Shown here: positions 1 to 9,153 of the stretch, in pieces | Layout: every line of letters starts with the position of its first letter | How positions within the stretch are numbered: the first letter of the stretch is position 1 | Source: Muricoccus harenae | Lineage (GTDB): Bacteria > Pseudomonadota > Alphaproteobacteria > Acetobacterales > Acetobacteraceae | DNA length: 64,000 bases | Assembly: GCF_009848505.1 (NCBI RefSeq) | Contig: NZ_WWDL01000014.1 | Span: 1-64,000 of the forward strand | Reading direction: 5' to 3' | Notes under the pieces: generated by a model | The model's database searches: none | Told to the model about the DNA's origin: nothing | The model's input: the letters and a program-made list of their open reading frames with translations, nothing else | Position numbers and translations under genes: made by a program

Positions 1-727
<727 letters not shown>

Positions 728-756
728 CTATGTGTTCTCCTGTCTCTCGTTCTTGC

Positions 757-1074
757 TCAGGCGGCCTTGGCGGTCGTGGCAGTCTTCTCGACGATGCCCA
801 TGATGTCGGACTCCTTCATGATCAGGAGCTCCTCGCCATCGAGCTTCACCTCGGTGCCGGACCACTTGCCGAACAGGATGCGGTCGCCGGCCTTCACGTC
901 CAGGGCGACGATCTGGCCCTGCTCGTTGCGGGCGCCGGCGCCAACCGCCACGACCTCACCCTCCTGGGGCTTTTCCTTGGCGGTGTCGGGGATGATGATG
1001 CCGCCAGCGCTCTTCTCTTCGGCCGTCACGCGACGGACGAGAACGCGGTCGTGCAGGGGACGGAACTTCGTCAT
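757..1074 (-). CDS. groS: Co-chaperonin GroES (10 kDa)
   Basis: GroES caps the GroEL ring during ATP-driven folding. The 105-residue protein begins [16 protein letters not shown], the family N-terminus. The mobile-loop segment [18 protein letters not shown] lies near residues 20-37. The reading frame is open upstream to 1140, but that extension overlaps the promoter-proximal operator and has no family similarity. The ATG at 1074 follows an AGGAGAGGA ribosome-binding site. It is the first gene of the groES-groEL operon. Confidence 0.98.
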   Translation of the reverse strand: MTKFRPLHDRVLVRRVTAEEKSAGGIIIPDTAKEKPQEGEVVAVGAGARNEQGQIVALDVKAGDRILFGKWSGTEVKLDGEELLIMKESDIMGIVEKTATTAKAA

Positions 1075-1129
1075 ACGGTCCTCTCCTGAGCCTTGATCTT
1101 GGGTTGAACCCGGCCGGCCTGAAGTGCTT

Positions 1130-1156
1130 TTGGCACTCACTTCCAGCGAGTGCTAG
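1130..1156 (-). promoter_or_regulatory. CIRCE operator, promoter-proximal copy (HrcA site)
   Basis: Read on the plus strand this is TTGGCACTC, nine bases, then GAGTGCTAG. The CIRCE consensus is TTAGCACTC-N9-GAGTGCTAA. The inner six bases of each arm match perfectly. It lies just downstream of the predicted -10 of the groES promoter, where HrcA binding would block transcription. No hrcA gene lies in the window. Confidence 0.9.
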
Positions 1157-1157
1157 C

Positions 1158-1188
1158 GATCTAGGGGATCACCCCCTATCCCGTCAAG
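1158..1188 (-). promoter_or_regulatory. Predicted groESL heat-shock promoter
   Basis: On the minus strand the sequence reads CTTGAC, 15 bases, then CCCCTAGAT. This resembles the RpoH pattern (CTTGAA, CCCCAT-like box) and is also readable as a weak housekeeping promoter. It is bracketed by two CIRCE elements. This is an inference from motif and position; no start site is known. Confidence 0.5.
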
Positions 1189-1192
1189 CCCG

Positions 1193-1219
1193 GCAGCACT
1201 CTCATGCGTAGAGTGCCAA
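1193..1219 (-). promoter_or_regulatory. Second CIRCE-like operator, upstream copy
   Basis: GCACTC, exactly nine bases, then GAGTGC, with both six-base arms perfect. The outer arm bases are less like the consensus (GCA and CAA at the ends). It lies just upstream of the predicted groES -35 box, and its centre is 63 bp from that of the first copy. It also lies in the spacer upstream of the divergent usg gene, so it could act on either promoter. Confidence 0.75.
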
Positions 1220-1318
1220 AGCATTGATATGCAACAATTTTTGTCTTCCGCTGTTGATTTTGCGTGGCACCATTCGCCCCAGGCGGCGCCCGTGCCGTCT
1301 GGCTGAGGAGGAAAGGAC

Positions 1319-1594
1319 ATGCATCTGCGGGGTATTGAGCACGTCGTCCGCATCCCCGACTGGCATCTGACCACCGCCGAGATCTTGTACCACCTGCCGG
1401 ACCATCCCACGGTCCTGCAGAGCTTCATCTGGCAGAAGATCGACCGCGCTCCGGGCTTCCCCGAGTTGCACGGTTTCCTGGAGTTCTGGCGCAGGGATAT
1501 CGAGGGCCCGCTCCATTCCGTGCGGGTCGCCTCCGCCGCCCTGTGGAAGCCTGCCGAGTTCACCTATGCGGAAGGCGAGTTCCGCCTGCACTGA
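1319..1594 (+). CDS. usg: Usg family protein
   Basis: A 91-residue protein of the Usg family, named after the gene upstream of trpF in Caulobacter. Its biochemical role is unknown. The family core TTAEILYHLPDHP lies near residues 18-30, and EGPLHSVRVA and KPAEF follow towards the end. The ATG follows a strong GAGGAGGAAAGGA. It is divergent from groESL and convergent with the AEC transporter, and a hairpin separates the two stop codons. Confidence 0.85.
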   Translation: MHLRGIEHVVRIPDWHLTTAEILYHLPDHPTVLQSFIWQKIDRAPGFPELHGFLEFWRRDIEGPLHSVRVASAALWKPAEFTYAEGEFRLH

Positions 1595-1624
1595 CCCGAC
1601 CGCGACGTCGCCTGCCGGGCTTCC

Positions 1625-1648
1625 CCCGCCGCCCCCAAGGGCGGCGGG
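1625..1648. terminator. Bidirectional hairpin between usg and the AEC transporter
   Basis: A perfect 10-bp inverted repeat (CCCGCCGCCC / GGGCGGCGGG) with a four-base loop sits between two convergent genes. No clear T-run follows on either side, so the termination role is inferred from position and stem strength. Confidence 0.6.
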
Positions 1649-1650
1649 CT

Positions 1651-2598
1651 TCACGGCGCGAGGTCGCCAGCCTGGGTTATCCAGCCCAGCAACAGGGTCA
1701 GCGTGATCACGGAGGCCATGGTGCCCAGCAGCACTGCCGCCCCCGACCGCTCCATCCCCAGCGCGTAGCGGCGCGACATCAGGAAGGCATTCGCCCCCGT
1801 CGGCATGGCCGCCATGATCACCGCTACGGCAAGCTCCAGCGGCGGCAGCGCCAGCAGCCGTCCAAGCCCGAACACCGCCAGCGGCAACAGCAAGAGCTTC
1901 AGCGCGCCGATCGTCGCCGCATCCAGCCAGTCCCGCCGGACCTGGAAATCCCGCAGCGAGGCGCCGAGGCAGAACAGCAGCAGGGGGCTCGTCCCGCCCC
2001 CCAGCAGCTCCAGCAACCGCCGCGCGAAGCCGGGCACCGGCAGCCCGAAAAACGCCCAGAGATTGCCCAGCACCACCGCCATGACGATGGGGTTCCGCAG
2101 AACCGAGCGCAGCGTTGTCCCCAGCACCCGCCGCAGCGAGGCCCCCGCGCTCATTCCCATCTCCGCCACCACCGTCGTCAGCGGCAGAAGCACCAGGGAA
2201 TAGAGCCCGACGATCGCGGTGGCGGGCGGGATCCCCGCCGGGCCGAAGGCGGCCAGGGCCACGGGCACGCCCATCATCAGCGTGTTGCCGAAGGAGCAGT
2301 TGAGGGCGAACAACCCCGATTCCGCGAGCCCCCTTCCCGCCACTAGGCGCGATAGCAGCAGCGACACGCCATAGATGATCAGCACGCCGGAGAAGAACGC
2401 CAGCTCCAGCCGCCCGCCATGCGCGACACCCCCGCCCAGCGCCGCCGAGACGAAAAGCAGGGAAGGCGCGCAGAGCCAAAAGGCGAAGTCGTTGATCCCC
2501 CGCAGCCCCTCATCCGAGATCAGGCGCCGCACCCCGGCGACATAGCCCATGGCGATCAGCAGGAAGACCGGCGCGACGAGTCCCAGCACGCCGAGCAC
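1651..2598 (-). CDS. AEC family transporter (auxin efflux carrier superfamily)
   Basis: An inner-membrane secondary transporter of 315 residues with about ten hydrophobic helices spread over its length, as in the AEC family. Bacterial members export or exchange small organic acids such as malate or malonate; this substrate is unknown. It starts MLGVLGLVAPVFLLIAMGYV, the usual first helix. The gene lies 4 bp after gmk on the same strand, so it is probably cotranscribed with yicC-gmk, although the functions are unrelated. Confidence 0.88.
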   Translation of the reverse strand: MLGVLGLVAPVFLLIAMGYVAGVRRLISDEGLRGINDFAFWLCAPSLLFVSAALGGGVAHGGRLELAFFSGVLIIYGVSLLLSRLVAGRGLAESGLFALNCSFGNTLMMGVPVALAAFGPAGIPPATAIVGLYSLVLLPLTTVVAEMGMSAGASLRRVLGTTLRSVLRNPIVMAVVLGNLWAFFGLPVPGFARRLLELLGGGTSPLLLFCLGASLRDFQVRRDWLDAATIGALKLLLLPLAVFGLGRLLALPPLELAVAVIMAAMPTGANAFLMSRRYALGMERSGAAVLLGTMASVITLTLLLGWITQAGDLAP

Positions 2599-2602
2599 GG
2601 CG

Positions 2603-3229
2603 TTATCCCATCCTAGCCACGAAATCCCCGAGCCAGGGATTGCGCGACCGCGCCGTCCGCGCCGCCCGCAGGATGGTGCCGACCGTGTCCACCGTCTCCG
2701 CGAAATCGGTGTTGATCAACACATGATCGAATTCGCGCCAGTGCGAGGCGTCGTCCCGCGCCTTGCCCATGCGGCGGATGATCTCCTCCTCGCTGTCCGT
2801 GCCGCGCGCGCGCAGCCGCCGCTCCAGCTCCGCGATGGAGGGCGGCAGCAGGAAAATGCCCACCACATCCTCCGGCATCGCCGCCCGCAGCAGCAGATGC
2901 CCCTGCCAGTCCACGTCGAAGAGCACGTCCCGCCCCTCGGCCAGCGCCGCTTCCACCGGGGCGCGCGGCGTGCCGTAGCGCTTGCCATAGACATGCGCGC
3001 TCTCGAGCAGCAGCCCCGCGGCCTCCATCGCCTCGAATTCCTCGAGGGTGTGGAAATGGTAGTGCACCCCATGCACCTCACCCGGCCGTGCCAGGCGCGT
3101 GGTGGCGGAGATGGAAAGGGACAGCGCCTCCTCCCGCTCCAGCAGCGCGCGCGAAACACTTGTCTTCCCCGCCCCGGAAGGCGCCACGAGAACCAGGCAA
3201 AGACCGCGCCGCTTCATTGACGTTGTCAT
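2603..3229 (-). CDS. gmk: Guanylate kinase
   Basis: Guanylate kinase phosphorylates GMP to GDP in purine nucleotide supply. The 208-residue protein has the P-loop APSGAGKTS near residues 17-25 and the GMP-binding stretch around SISATTRLARPGE. Its start overlaps the yicC stop by four bases (ATGA), which indicates translational coupling. A second Met at residue 5 is a possible alternative start. The yicC-gmk order is common in proteobacteria. Confidence 0.97.
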   Translation of the reverse strand: MTTSMKRRGLCLVLVAPSGAGKTSVSRALLEREEALSLSISATTRLARPGEVHGVHYHFHTLEEFEAMEAAGLLLESAHVYGKRYGTPRAPVEAALAEGRDVLFDVDWQGHLLLRAAMPEDVVGIFLLPPSIAELERRLRARGTDSEEEIIRRMGKARDDASHWREFDHVLINTDFAETVDTVGTILRAARTARSRNPWLGDFVARMG

Positions 3230-4119
3230 TCCACGTTCGCCGCCTGCTCGCGCAGCCGCTCGATGGCCGCTTTCAGCTCCAGTGAGATGCGCGTCAGCGC
3301 CATGCTGCCCGATTTCGCGCCCAGTGTGTTCGATTCGCGCCCGAACTCCTGCGTCAGGAACTCGAGCTTCCGCCCGATCGGCGTCGTCTCCGCCAGCAGG
3401 GCGCGCGCAGCCTCCACATGCGCGCCCAACCGGTCCAACTCCTCGCGCACGTCGGACCGTGCGGCGAGCAGTGCCACCTCCGCCGCTAGGCGCTCCTCCG
3501 GCACGCGCCGCTCCCCGTCCAGCAACTCGGCCAGGGCGGCGGAGAGCCGCGCCCGATGCGCTTCCGGCTGCCGCGCCGCCTCCACCACCGCCTGCTCCCG
3601 CAACGCCGCGATCTCGTCCAGGAGCGTCGCCAGGATAGCCTGAAGCCGCGCGCCCTCAGCCGCCCGCGCGGTGAACAGATCGGCCAGGGCCTGCCCGAAG
3701 CCCTCGGTCACCGCCGCGCGCCGTGCAGCTTCCGCGCCCTCATCCGGCACCTCGATCTCGGTCCGCAGCACGCCCGGCAGGGCCAGCACCGCCTCAGGCC
3801 GCGGCGCGGCCGCCCCGGGCATGCGCTCCGCCAACTCCCGCACCAGCGCCATTGCCCGTTCCAGCGCCGCCTGGTCCAGTACCAGCTTCGGCGCCCGTTC
3901 CTCCCGCTTCACCGTGAGGTTGGCCGTGACATTGCCGCGCGAGAAACGGGCACCGGCCGCCTCCCGCAGGGGCGTCTCCAGCACGTCCATGCCCGGCGGC
4001 AGCCGCAGGCGCACATCCAACCCGCGCCCGTTGACGCTGCGGAGTTCCCAGGTGAAGGGGGTACCATCCGGCATCGTGCCGGTGGCGCGCGAGAAGCCGG
4101 TCATGGATCGGATGGGCAT
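3226..4119 (-). CDS. yicC: YicC family protein (putative endoribonuclease)
   Basis: A 297-residue protein with the YicC N-terminal domain and the C-terminal DUF1732 domain. The start MPIRSMTGFSR is the family signature, so I place it at 4119 although the frame is open further upstream. The C-terminal part contains KLEFLTQEFGRESNTLGAKS, the conserved block. The E. coli homologue has been reported to act as an endoribonuclease; that role here is inferred from family. It is coupled to gmk and divergent from the SDR gene, 30 bp away. Confidence 0.92.
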   Translation of the reverse strand: MPIRSMTGFSRATGTMPDGTPFTWELRSVNGRGLDVRLRLPPGMDVLETPLREAAGARFSRGNVTANLTVKREERAPKLVLDQAALERAMALVRELAERMPGAAAPRPEAVLALPGVLRTEIEVPDEGAEAARRAAVTEGFGQALADLFTARAAEGARLQAILATLLDEIAALREQAVVEAARQPEAHRARLSAALAELLDGERRVPEERLAAEVALLAARSDVREELDRLGAHVEAARALLAETTPIGRKLEFLTQEFGRESNTLGAKSGSMALTRISLELKAAIERLREQAANVE

Positions 4120-4149
4120 GCGCGGCCTTCTGCGGCGGGAGACGGCGCG

Positions 4150-4983
4150 ATGCAAGGCACCGGCAACAGCTGGCCATGGACCCGCGTGGCCATCACCGGC
4201 GCCTCCTCCGGCCTTGGCGCCGCCCTGGCGCAGGAACTCGCCACGCCGGGCAGGATTCTTCACCTGGCTGGCCGTGACGCTGCCCGCCTCGCTGTCACCG
4301 CCGCCGCCTGCCGCGGGGCGGGCGCCAGCGTCATCGAGGCGGTCTTCGACGTCACCGATGCAGAGGCCGCCGCCGCCTGGGTCCGCGGCATGGGCGGGCT
4401 GGACCTGCTCATTGCCAATGCCGGCACTTCCGCCGGCACGGGCGGCACCAGGGAAGCGCCCGAACAGGTCGCCCGCATCTTCGCCGTGAATCTCACCGGC
4501 GCCCTGAACACGATGTTGCCCGCGCTGGAGATGATGCGCGCCCAGCCGCAGGGCCCGCACGGCCTCCGTGGCCAGGTCGCCGCCATCGCCTCAATCGCCG
4601 CCTTCGTCGCCTCACCAGGCGCTCCGGCCTACGCCGCCTCCAAAGCCGCGCTGCAGCGCTGGGTCGAAGCCACCGACGCCACCGCCCGGCAGGACGGGAT
4701 CCGCCTCTATGCCGTCTGCCCCGGCTTCATCCGCACGCCGATGACCGCGCCGAACCAGTTCCCCATGCCAATGCTGATGGAGCCGGCGGAAGCCGCGCGC
4801 CGCACCCTCGCGGGCATCGCGCGCGGCAAGGCCAGAATCATCTATCCCTGGCCCATCTATGCGGCAGCGCGCCTGATGGGCGCGCTGCCGCCCGCCTGGC
4901 TCAGCCGGCTTCCCGCGAAGGCCGCCCCGCCTGATTCCGCACCGGCGGATCCAGCGCAGCCTCCATCGCCGCCGCCTGGGTGA
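4150..4983 (+). CDS. SDR family oxidoreductase
   Basis: A classical short-chain dehydrogenase/reductase of 277 residues. The Rossmann motif TGASSGLGAAL lies near residue 17. The catalytic Ser is in ASIAAF, and Tyr and Lys are in YAASK. The C-terminal third is less conserved and ends in a Pro-rich tail. The ATG at 4150 is the first in-frame Met before the Rossmann fold. Substrate is unknown. The 3' end overlaps the convergent terC-like gene by 83 bp. Confidence 0.85.
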   Translation: MQGTGNSWPWTRVAITGASSGLGAALAQELATPGRILHLAGRDAARLAVTAAACRGAGASVIEAVFDVTDAEAAAAWVRGMGGLDLLIANAGTSAGTGGTREAPEQVARIFAVNLTGALNTMLPALEMMRAQPQGPHGLRGQVAAIASIAAFVASPGAPAYAASKAALQRWVEATDATARQDGIRLYAVCPGFIRTPMTAPNQFPMPMLMEPAEAARRTLAGIARGKARIIYPWPIYAAARLMGALPPAWLSRLPAKAAPPDSAPADPAQPPSPPPG

Positions 4984-5740
4984 GCGAAGCCTGCCCCGGG
5001 GCCGCGACCGTGGAGCTGGTCGGGCTCACGGTGCGCCGCACATGCGACCGCCGCGCCCAGATGTTCAGCCCCTCCACACCGGCGGCGAAGGCCATGGCGA
5101 CATAGACAAAGCCCTTCGGCACATGGAAGCCGAAGCCTTCGCCCAGCAGCACCATGCCGATCATCACCAGGAAGGCGAGGGCCAGCATCACCACGGTCGG
5201 GTTCTTCTCCATGAAGTTGGAGAGCGCATCCATCGATAGCAGCATGACCGTGACCGATACGAGGATCGCCACCACGATCACCCACATCACCTGGGTCAGC
5301 CCGACGGCCGCCAGGATGCTGTCCACGCTGAAGACCAGGTCGATCAGGATGATCTGAACCACGGTGGTGCCGAAGCCGGCCGTCACGGCATTCGCCGCCT
5401 GGGAATGCGCCTGCGATTCAGGGTCCACCCGGTGGTGGATTTCCATCACCGCCTTGCCGATGAGGAACAGCCCGCCCGCGATCATGATCATGTCCTTGCC
5501 GGAGAAATCCATCCCCAGGACGGTGACGAGCGGTTGGGTGAGGGTGATGAGCCAGCCCACCCCGGCGAGCATGACGAGGCGCAGAATGACCGCCAGGCCA
5601 AGGCCGATCAGCCTGGCAGACCGTCGCCGGTCCACCGGCAGGCGGTTCGTAAGGATCGCGATGAAGACGAGGTTGTCGATACCGAGGACAACCTCCATCC
5701 CGATCAGGGCAAGAAGGGCAATGAACACCTCAGTTTCCAC
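4901..5740 (-). CDS. TerC family integral membrane protein
   Basis: A TerC/Alx/YkoY-type membrane protein of about 279 residues with seven or so helices. The first helix reads [20 protein letters not shown], including the acidic GIDN motif, and a second acidic helix reads [11 protein letters not shown]. Family members handle metal ions, notably manganese export, or tellurite resistance. I choose a GTG start at 5740, with AAGGA a dozen bases upstream; the longer frame adds a non-hydrophobic leader. The last ~27 codons overlap the SDR gene on the other strand. Confidence 0.88.
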   Translation of the reverse strand: METEVFIALLALIGMEVVLGIDNLVFIAILTNRLPVDRRRSARLIGLGLAVILRLVMLAGVGWLITLTQPLVTVLGMDFSGKDMIMIAGGLFLIGKAVMEIHHRVDPESQAHSQAANAVTAGFGTTVVQIILIDLVFSVDSILAAVGLTQVMWVIVVAILVSVTVMLLSMDALSNFMEKNPTVVMLALAFLVMIGMVLLGEGFGFHVPKGFVYVAMAFAAGVEGLNIWARRSHVRRTVSPTSSTVAAPGQASLTQAAAMEAALDPPVRNQAGRPSREAG

Positions 5741-5982
5741 GGCGAGAACATGTCCTTTTTGTAATCTACCCGCTTGTATGGGGAGGCCAGGGTTCCGCTG
5801 GAAGGCCCTCGGCCACGCCCGTGTCGCTTTCCTCCAAGGAAAACCTCTGCGCTCGGCATAGAACGCCACACAGCGCCAGAAATCATGTGAACATGTCTCC
5901 CGGCATCGCCCGGTTCCGCCGGTCTGGAACGGGACTTGCTCCGCTCCCGCAGCCCCGGCGATCTTCGAGAGGACAGAGCGGC

Positions 5983-7062
5983 ATGGAAGTTGGCGTCTTC
6001 ATCCCGATTGGAAACAACGGCTGGCTGATCTCCGCCAATGCGCCGCAGTACAAGCCGAGCTTCGCGCTGAACAAGAAAATCGCGCAGAAAGCCGAGCATC
6101 ACGGGCTCGACTTCCTGCTTTCGATGATCAAGCTTCGCGGCTTCGGCGGAAAGACCGCGTTCTGGGACTACAACCTCGAGTCCTTCACGCTGATGGCCGG
6201 GCTGGCGGCCGTGACGGACCGCATCCGCCTCTTCGCCACCGCCGCTTCCCTGGTGCTGCCCCCAGCCATCATGGCCCGCATGGCCGTCACCATCGATTCC
6301 ATCGCGCCGGGACGCTTCGGCGTGAACCTCATCACCGGCTGGCAGCGGCCGGAATACTCCCAGATGGGCCTCTGGCCGGGCGACGAGCATTTCAGCCGCC
6401 GCTACGACCACCTCTCGGAATACGCGCAGATCGCCCAGGAACTCTGGGCAACGGGCAAGTCTGACTTCCGGGGCGACTACTTCCAGATGGACGACTGCCG
6501 CCTGCTCCCCATGCCGCAACAGGGCATCCCCATCGTCTGCGCCGGGCAGAGCCAGGCCGGGCTGGAGTTCATGGCGAAATACGCTGACTACAACTTCTGC
6601 CTGGGCCAGGGGATCAACACCCCAAAGGCCCTCGCCCCGGTGACAGCCCGTGTGCAGGCCGTGGCAGCACAGACCGGGCGCAAGGTCGGCTCGCTGGCCC
6701 TCATCATGGTCATCGCCGCCGAGACCGACGAGGCAGCCATGGCGAAATGGAAGCACTACCAGGACGGCGCCGACCGGGAGGCCCTCTCCTGGATGGCCGA
6801 TCAGGCCGCCGCCGATACGCGGTCCGGCGGCGACACCAATGTGCGGCAATATGCCCTGCCCGAAGGCGCCATCAACCTGAACATGGGTACGCTGGTGGGT
6901 TCCTATGCCTCGGTGGCACGTATGCTGGACGAGTATTCCGAAGTGCCTGGGCTGGCCGGCGTGATGCTGACCTTCGACGATTTCCTGGAAGGCATCGATG
7001 CCTTCGGGGAGCGCATCCAGCCGCTCATGCGCTGCCGCCAGCGCGTCGGCGTGCCCGCCTGA
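5983..7062 (+). CDS. rutA: Pyrimidine monooxygenase RutA-like flavoprotein
   Basis: A luciferase-like, FMN-dependent monooxygenase of 359 residues. RutA opens the uracil ring in the Rut pyrimidine-degradation pathway. The N-terminus ([15 protein letters not shown]) and blocks such as [13 protein letters not shown] and [10 protein letters not shown] match RutA rather than generic LLM proteins. The ATG at 5983 lies downstream of GAGAGGA. No rutB-F or rutR gene is nearby, so it may be a stand-alone or repurposed copy. Confidence 0.85.
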   Translation: MEVGVFIPIGNNGWLISANAPQYKPSFALNKKIAQKAEHHGLDFLLSMIKLRGFGGKTAFWDYNLESFTLMAGLAAVTDRIRLFATAASLVLPPAIMARMAVTIDSIAPGRFGVNLITGWQRPEYSQMGLWPGDEHFSRRYDHLSEYAQIAQELWATGKSDFRGDYFQMDDCRLLPMPQQGIPIVCAGQSQAGLEFMAKYADYNFCLGQGINTPKALAPVTARVQAVAAQTGRKVGSLALIMVIAAETDEAAMAKWKHYQDGADREALSWMADQAAADTRSGGDTNVRQYALPEGAINLNMGTLVGSYASVARMLDEYSEVPGLAGVMLTFDDFLEGIDAFGERIQPLMRCRQRVGVPA

Positions 7063-7078
7063 CCCGGGCCGGCTGGGC

Positions 7079-7972
7079 TCAGCCCCGCCGCTCGCCCCCG
7101 CTGGTCGCCAGCCATACCCCGAGCAGCACCACCACCCCGCCCAGCAGCACCCGCGGCTCCGGCAATTCCCCCAGCAGCAGCGCCGCGAAGATCGCGGCGA
7201 AACCGGGCTGCAGGTATCCCGTCATCGCGGCATCCGTGGCGCGCGCGCGCTGCACCAGCCAAAGGAACAGCGTCAGCGGCACGGCCGAGGCGAACAGCCC
7301 CACCCAGGCCACGGACAACCAGACCGGCCAGGGCTGGTCGAAGCTCCCCACCGGGTCGAAGCTGAGGCTCAGCATCCCCGCTCCCATGGCCGCGCCCATC
7401 TGCTGCCCGGCGGAAAGCGCCAGCACCGAGCCAGGTCGCGTCCGCCGCACATAGACAGTGCCGAGCGCATAGGAGAGCGCCACCACCAGCATCACCGCCC
7501 CGGCCAGCATTTCCGCGCCCGAGAGCGCCTGCGGCCCGAGCACGATGGCAATCCCCACGAAGCCGAGCGCCATCCCCGCCAGGGTGCGCGGCCCCGGCCG
7601 CTCCGCCGGCAGGAAGGCCATGGCGAGCATCGCCACGAAGAGCGGCGTGCTGGACTGGATCAGCGACACAGAGGCGGCGCCGAGCGAAAGTAGCGCCACG
7701 GCCGTGAGGCAGTTCGGCAGCCAGCCATTCACCGTGCCCAGCACCAACCCGTGCCGCCAGAAGGCCAGCCGCAGCCCGCGGAACGCGCCCGTGGCGAAGG
7801 CGACGCCCAGCACGACGATGCAGGCTACCACGCCCCGGCCAAAGGACAGGGCGAAGGGCGGCATGGAACGCGCGGCATGGCGCACCACCGGGAAGGCGCT
7901 GGCCCAGAAAGCGGAGATCACCAGCAGCCGCCACCAGAGCGGCCAGCCCTTCAAAAGCGCTGGTGCGCTCAA
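7079..7972 (-). CDS. DMT family transporter (EamA domain)
   Basis: A drug/metabolite transporter of about 297 residues with ten predicted helices in two EamA repeats. It probably exports a small metabolite; the substrate is unknown. The frame is open to 8128 with an Arg/Pro-rich leader that would overlap mltG, so I place the start at a TTG at 7972, just before the first helix WWRLLVISAFWASAFPVVR. A TTG at 7954 is also possible. It is the last gene of the fab-mltG run. Confidence 0.8.
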   Translation of the reverse strand: MSAPALLKGWPLWWRLLVISAFWASAFPVVRHAARSMPPFALSFGRGVVACIVVLGVAFATGAFRGLRLAFWRHGLVLGTVNGWLPNCLTAVALLSLGAASVSLIQSSTPLFVAMLAMAFLPAERPGPRTLAGMALGFVGIAIVLGPQALSGAEMLAGAVMLVVALSYALGTVYVRRTRPGSVLALSAGQQMGAAMGAGMLSLSFDPVGSFDQPWPVWLSVAWVGLFASAVPLTLFLWLVQRARATDAAMTGYLQPGFAAIFAALLLGELPEPRVLLGGVVVLLGVWLATSGGERRG

Positions 7973-7994
7973 GTTAACCGCGCGACGCGGCGCC

Positions 7995-9008
7995 TCACCG
8001 CATGGGCGCCGCCGGCGCGGCGCCGTTCTGCGCGGGCGCTCCCCGGCTACGCTCCACCTCCCGCCACCGTGCCACGTTGCGGTTGTGCTCTTCCAGCGTG
8101 CGGGCAAAGGCGTGTCCGCCGCTGCCATCGGCCACGAAATACAGAAGGTCGGTCGCCTCAGGCCGAGTGACCGCCCGCAGCGCCTCCTTGCCCGGGGAGG
8201 CGATCGGGCCCGGGGTCAGTCCCCGGTTGCGGTAAGTGTTGAAGGGATGCTCCCGGTCCAGGTCGGCCCGGGTCAGTGAACGCTCCAGCGGCGCACCATC
8301 AGCCGCGGCATAGGCGACGGTGGGATCGGATTGCAGCGGCATTCCCCGCCGCAGCCGGTTGATGAAAACCGAGGCGACGCGCGGCCGCTCCACCGCCACC
8401 GCCGTCTCCCGCTCCACAATGCTCGCCAGCACCAGCGCCTCGCGCGGGGAGGAGATGGGCAGGTCCGGGGCGCGCGCGGCCCAGGCTTCGCGCAGAGCAT
8501 TCTCCATGGCCGCGGTGGCGCGGCGCACGATGGCAGCGCGGGTGTCGCCCCATTGATAGGTGTAGGTTTCGGGCAGCAGTTCGCCCTCGTCGATCGGCGG
8601 CGTTTCGCCCACCAAGCCCTCGGCCCGGTCGATCACCGCCGCGATCTGCTTGGCCAGTAGCCCCTCGGGAATGGTCAGCCGCCGCTGCACCGGCCGCGCG
8701 GTCCGCAGCACATCCAGTACCTGCGCCAGCGACGCCCCGGCCGGGAAGGCGAATTCTCCGGCCCGCAGCGCCCCCTGTCCCCGAGTGGCCCAGGCAGCGA
8801 CAAGGAAGGCCCTGCCATCGGCCACCACCCCGGCCTCCTGCAGTGCCGCCCCAATCGCCTCCGTGCCGCCGCGTGGCACCACGAGCTGCGCCGGCGCCGT
8901 TAGGGGGCCGGGCTGCTCATAGACATGGCGTGCATATAAAAAGGCCCCGCCCCCGGTCAGGCCGAGCAGCAGCACGAGGACCAGCAGGATGCGGATCGCT
9001 CGACTCAT
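7995..9008 (-). CDS. mltG: Endolytic murein transglycosylase MltG
   Basis: MltG cleaves nascent glycan strands in the periplasm and so limits peptidoglycan chain length. The 337-residue protein has an N-terminal membrane helix (residues 6-26), a LysM-like region, and the YceG catalytic domain. The catalytic Glu lies in LASIVERET, followed by FINRLRRGMPLQSDPTVAY. It follows fabF by 145 bp, the usual alphaproteobacterial order. The Ala/Pro-rich C-terminus is a short extension. Confidence 0.95.
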   Translation of the reverse strand: MSRAIRILLVLVLLLGLTGGGAFLYARHVYEQPGPLTAPAQLVVPRGGTEAIGAALQEAGVVADGRAFLVAAWATRGQGALRAGEFAFPAGASLAQVLDVLRTARPVQRRLTIPEGLLAKQIAAVIDRAEGLVGETPPIDEGELLPETYTYQWGDTRAAIVRRATAAMENALREAWAARAPDLPISSPREALVLASIVERETAVAVERPRVASVFINRLRRGMPLQSDPTVAYAAADGAPLERSLTRADLDREHPFNTYRNRGLTPGPIASPGKEALRAVTRPEATDLLYFVADGSGGHAFARTLEEHNRNVARWREVERSRGAPAQNGAAPAAPMR

Positions 9009-9030
9009 CGGCGGGCGGTCCCTTCGATGC

Positions 9031-9050
9031 CCGGGGGCCGCGGCCCCCGG
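9031..9050. repeat. Perfect 20-bp GC palindrome in the fabF-mltG spacer
   Basis: Ten bases (CCGGGGGCCG) are followed directly by their reverse complement. It may be part of a dispersed GC-rich intergenic repeat, or a transcript-processing hairpin upstream of mltG. Only one copy is in the window. Confidence 0.5.
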
Positions 9051-9129
9051 AAGGGGTCTCTACACCCGGGCCCCATGGCACTGGGCGTCGGAACGGATCA
9101 CCGCGGTGGGGATCCGCTCCTGTCGGGCT

Positions 9130-9148
9130 GGGCCGCGCGGAGCGGCCC
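9130..9148 (-). terminator. Hairpin just downstream of fabF
   Basis: GGGCCGC and GCGGCCC flank a five-base loop, starting six bases after the fabF stop on the minus strand. There is no T-run, so it may stabilise or pause the fab transcript rather than end it. Confidence 0.4.
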
Positions 9149-9153
9149 GGAAT

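Noticed and set aside
5741-5982. Possible yybP-ykoY manganese riboswitch before the TerC gene
   Set aside because: TerC-family genes often have one, but I could not find its conserved core sequences in the spacer on the minus strand.
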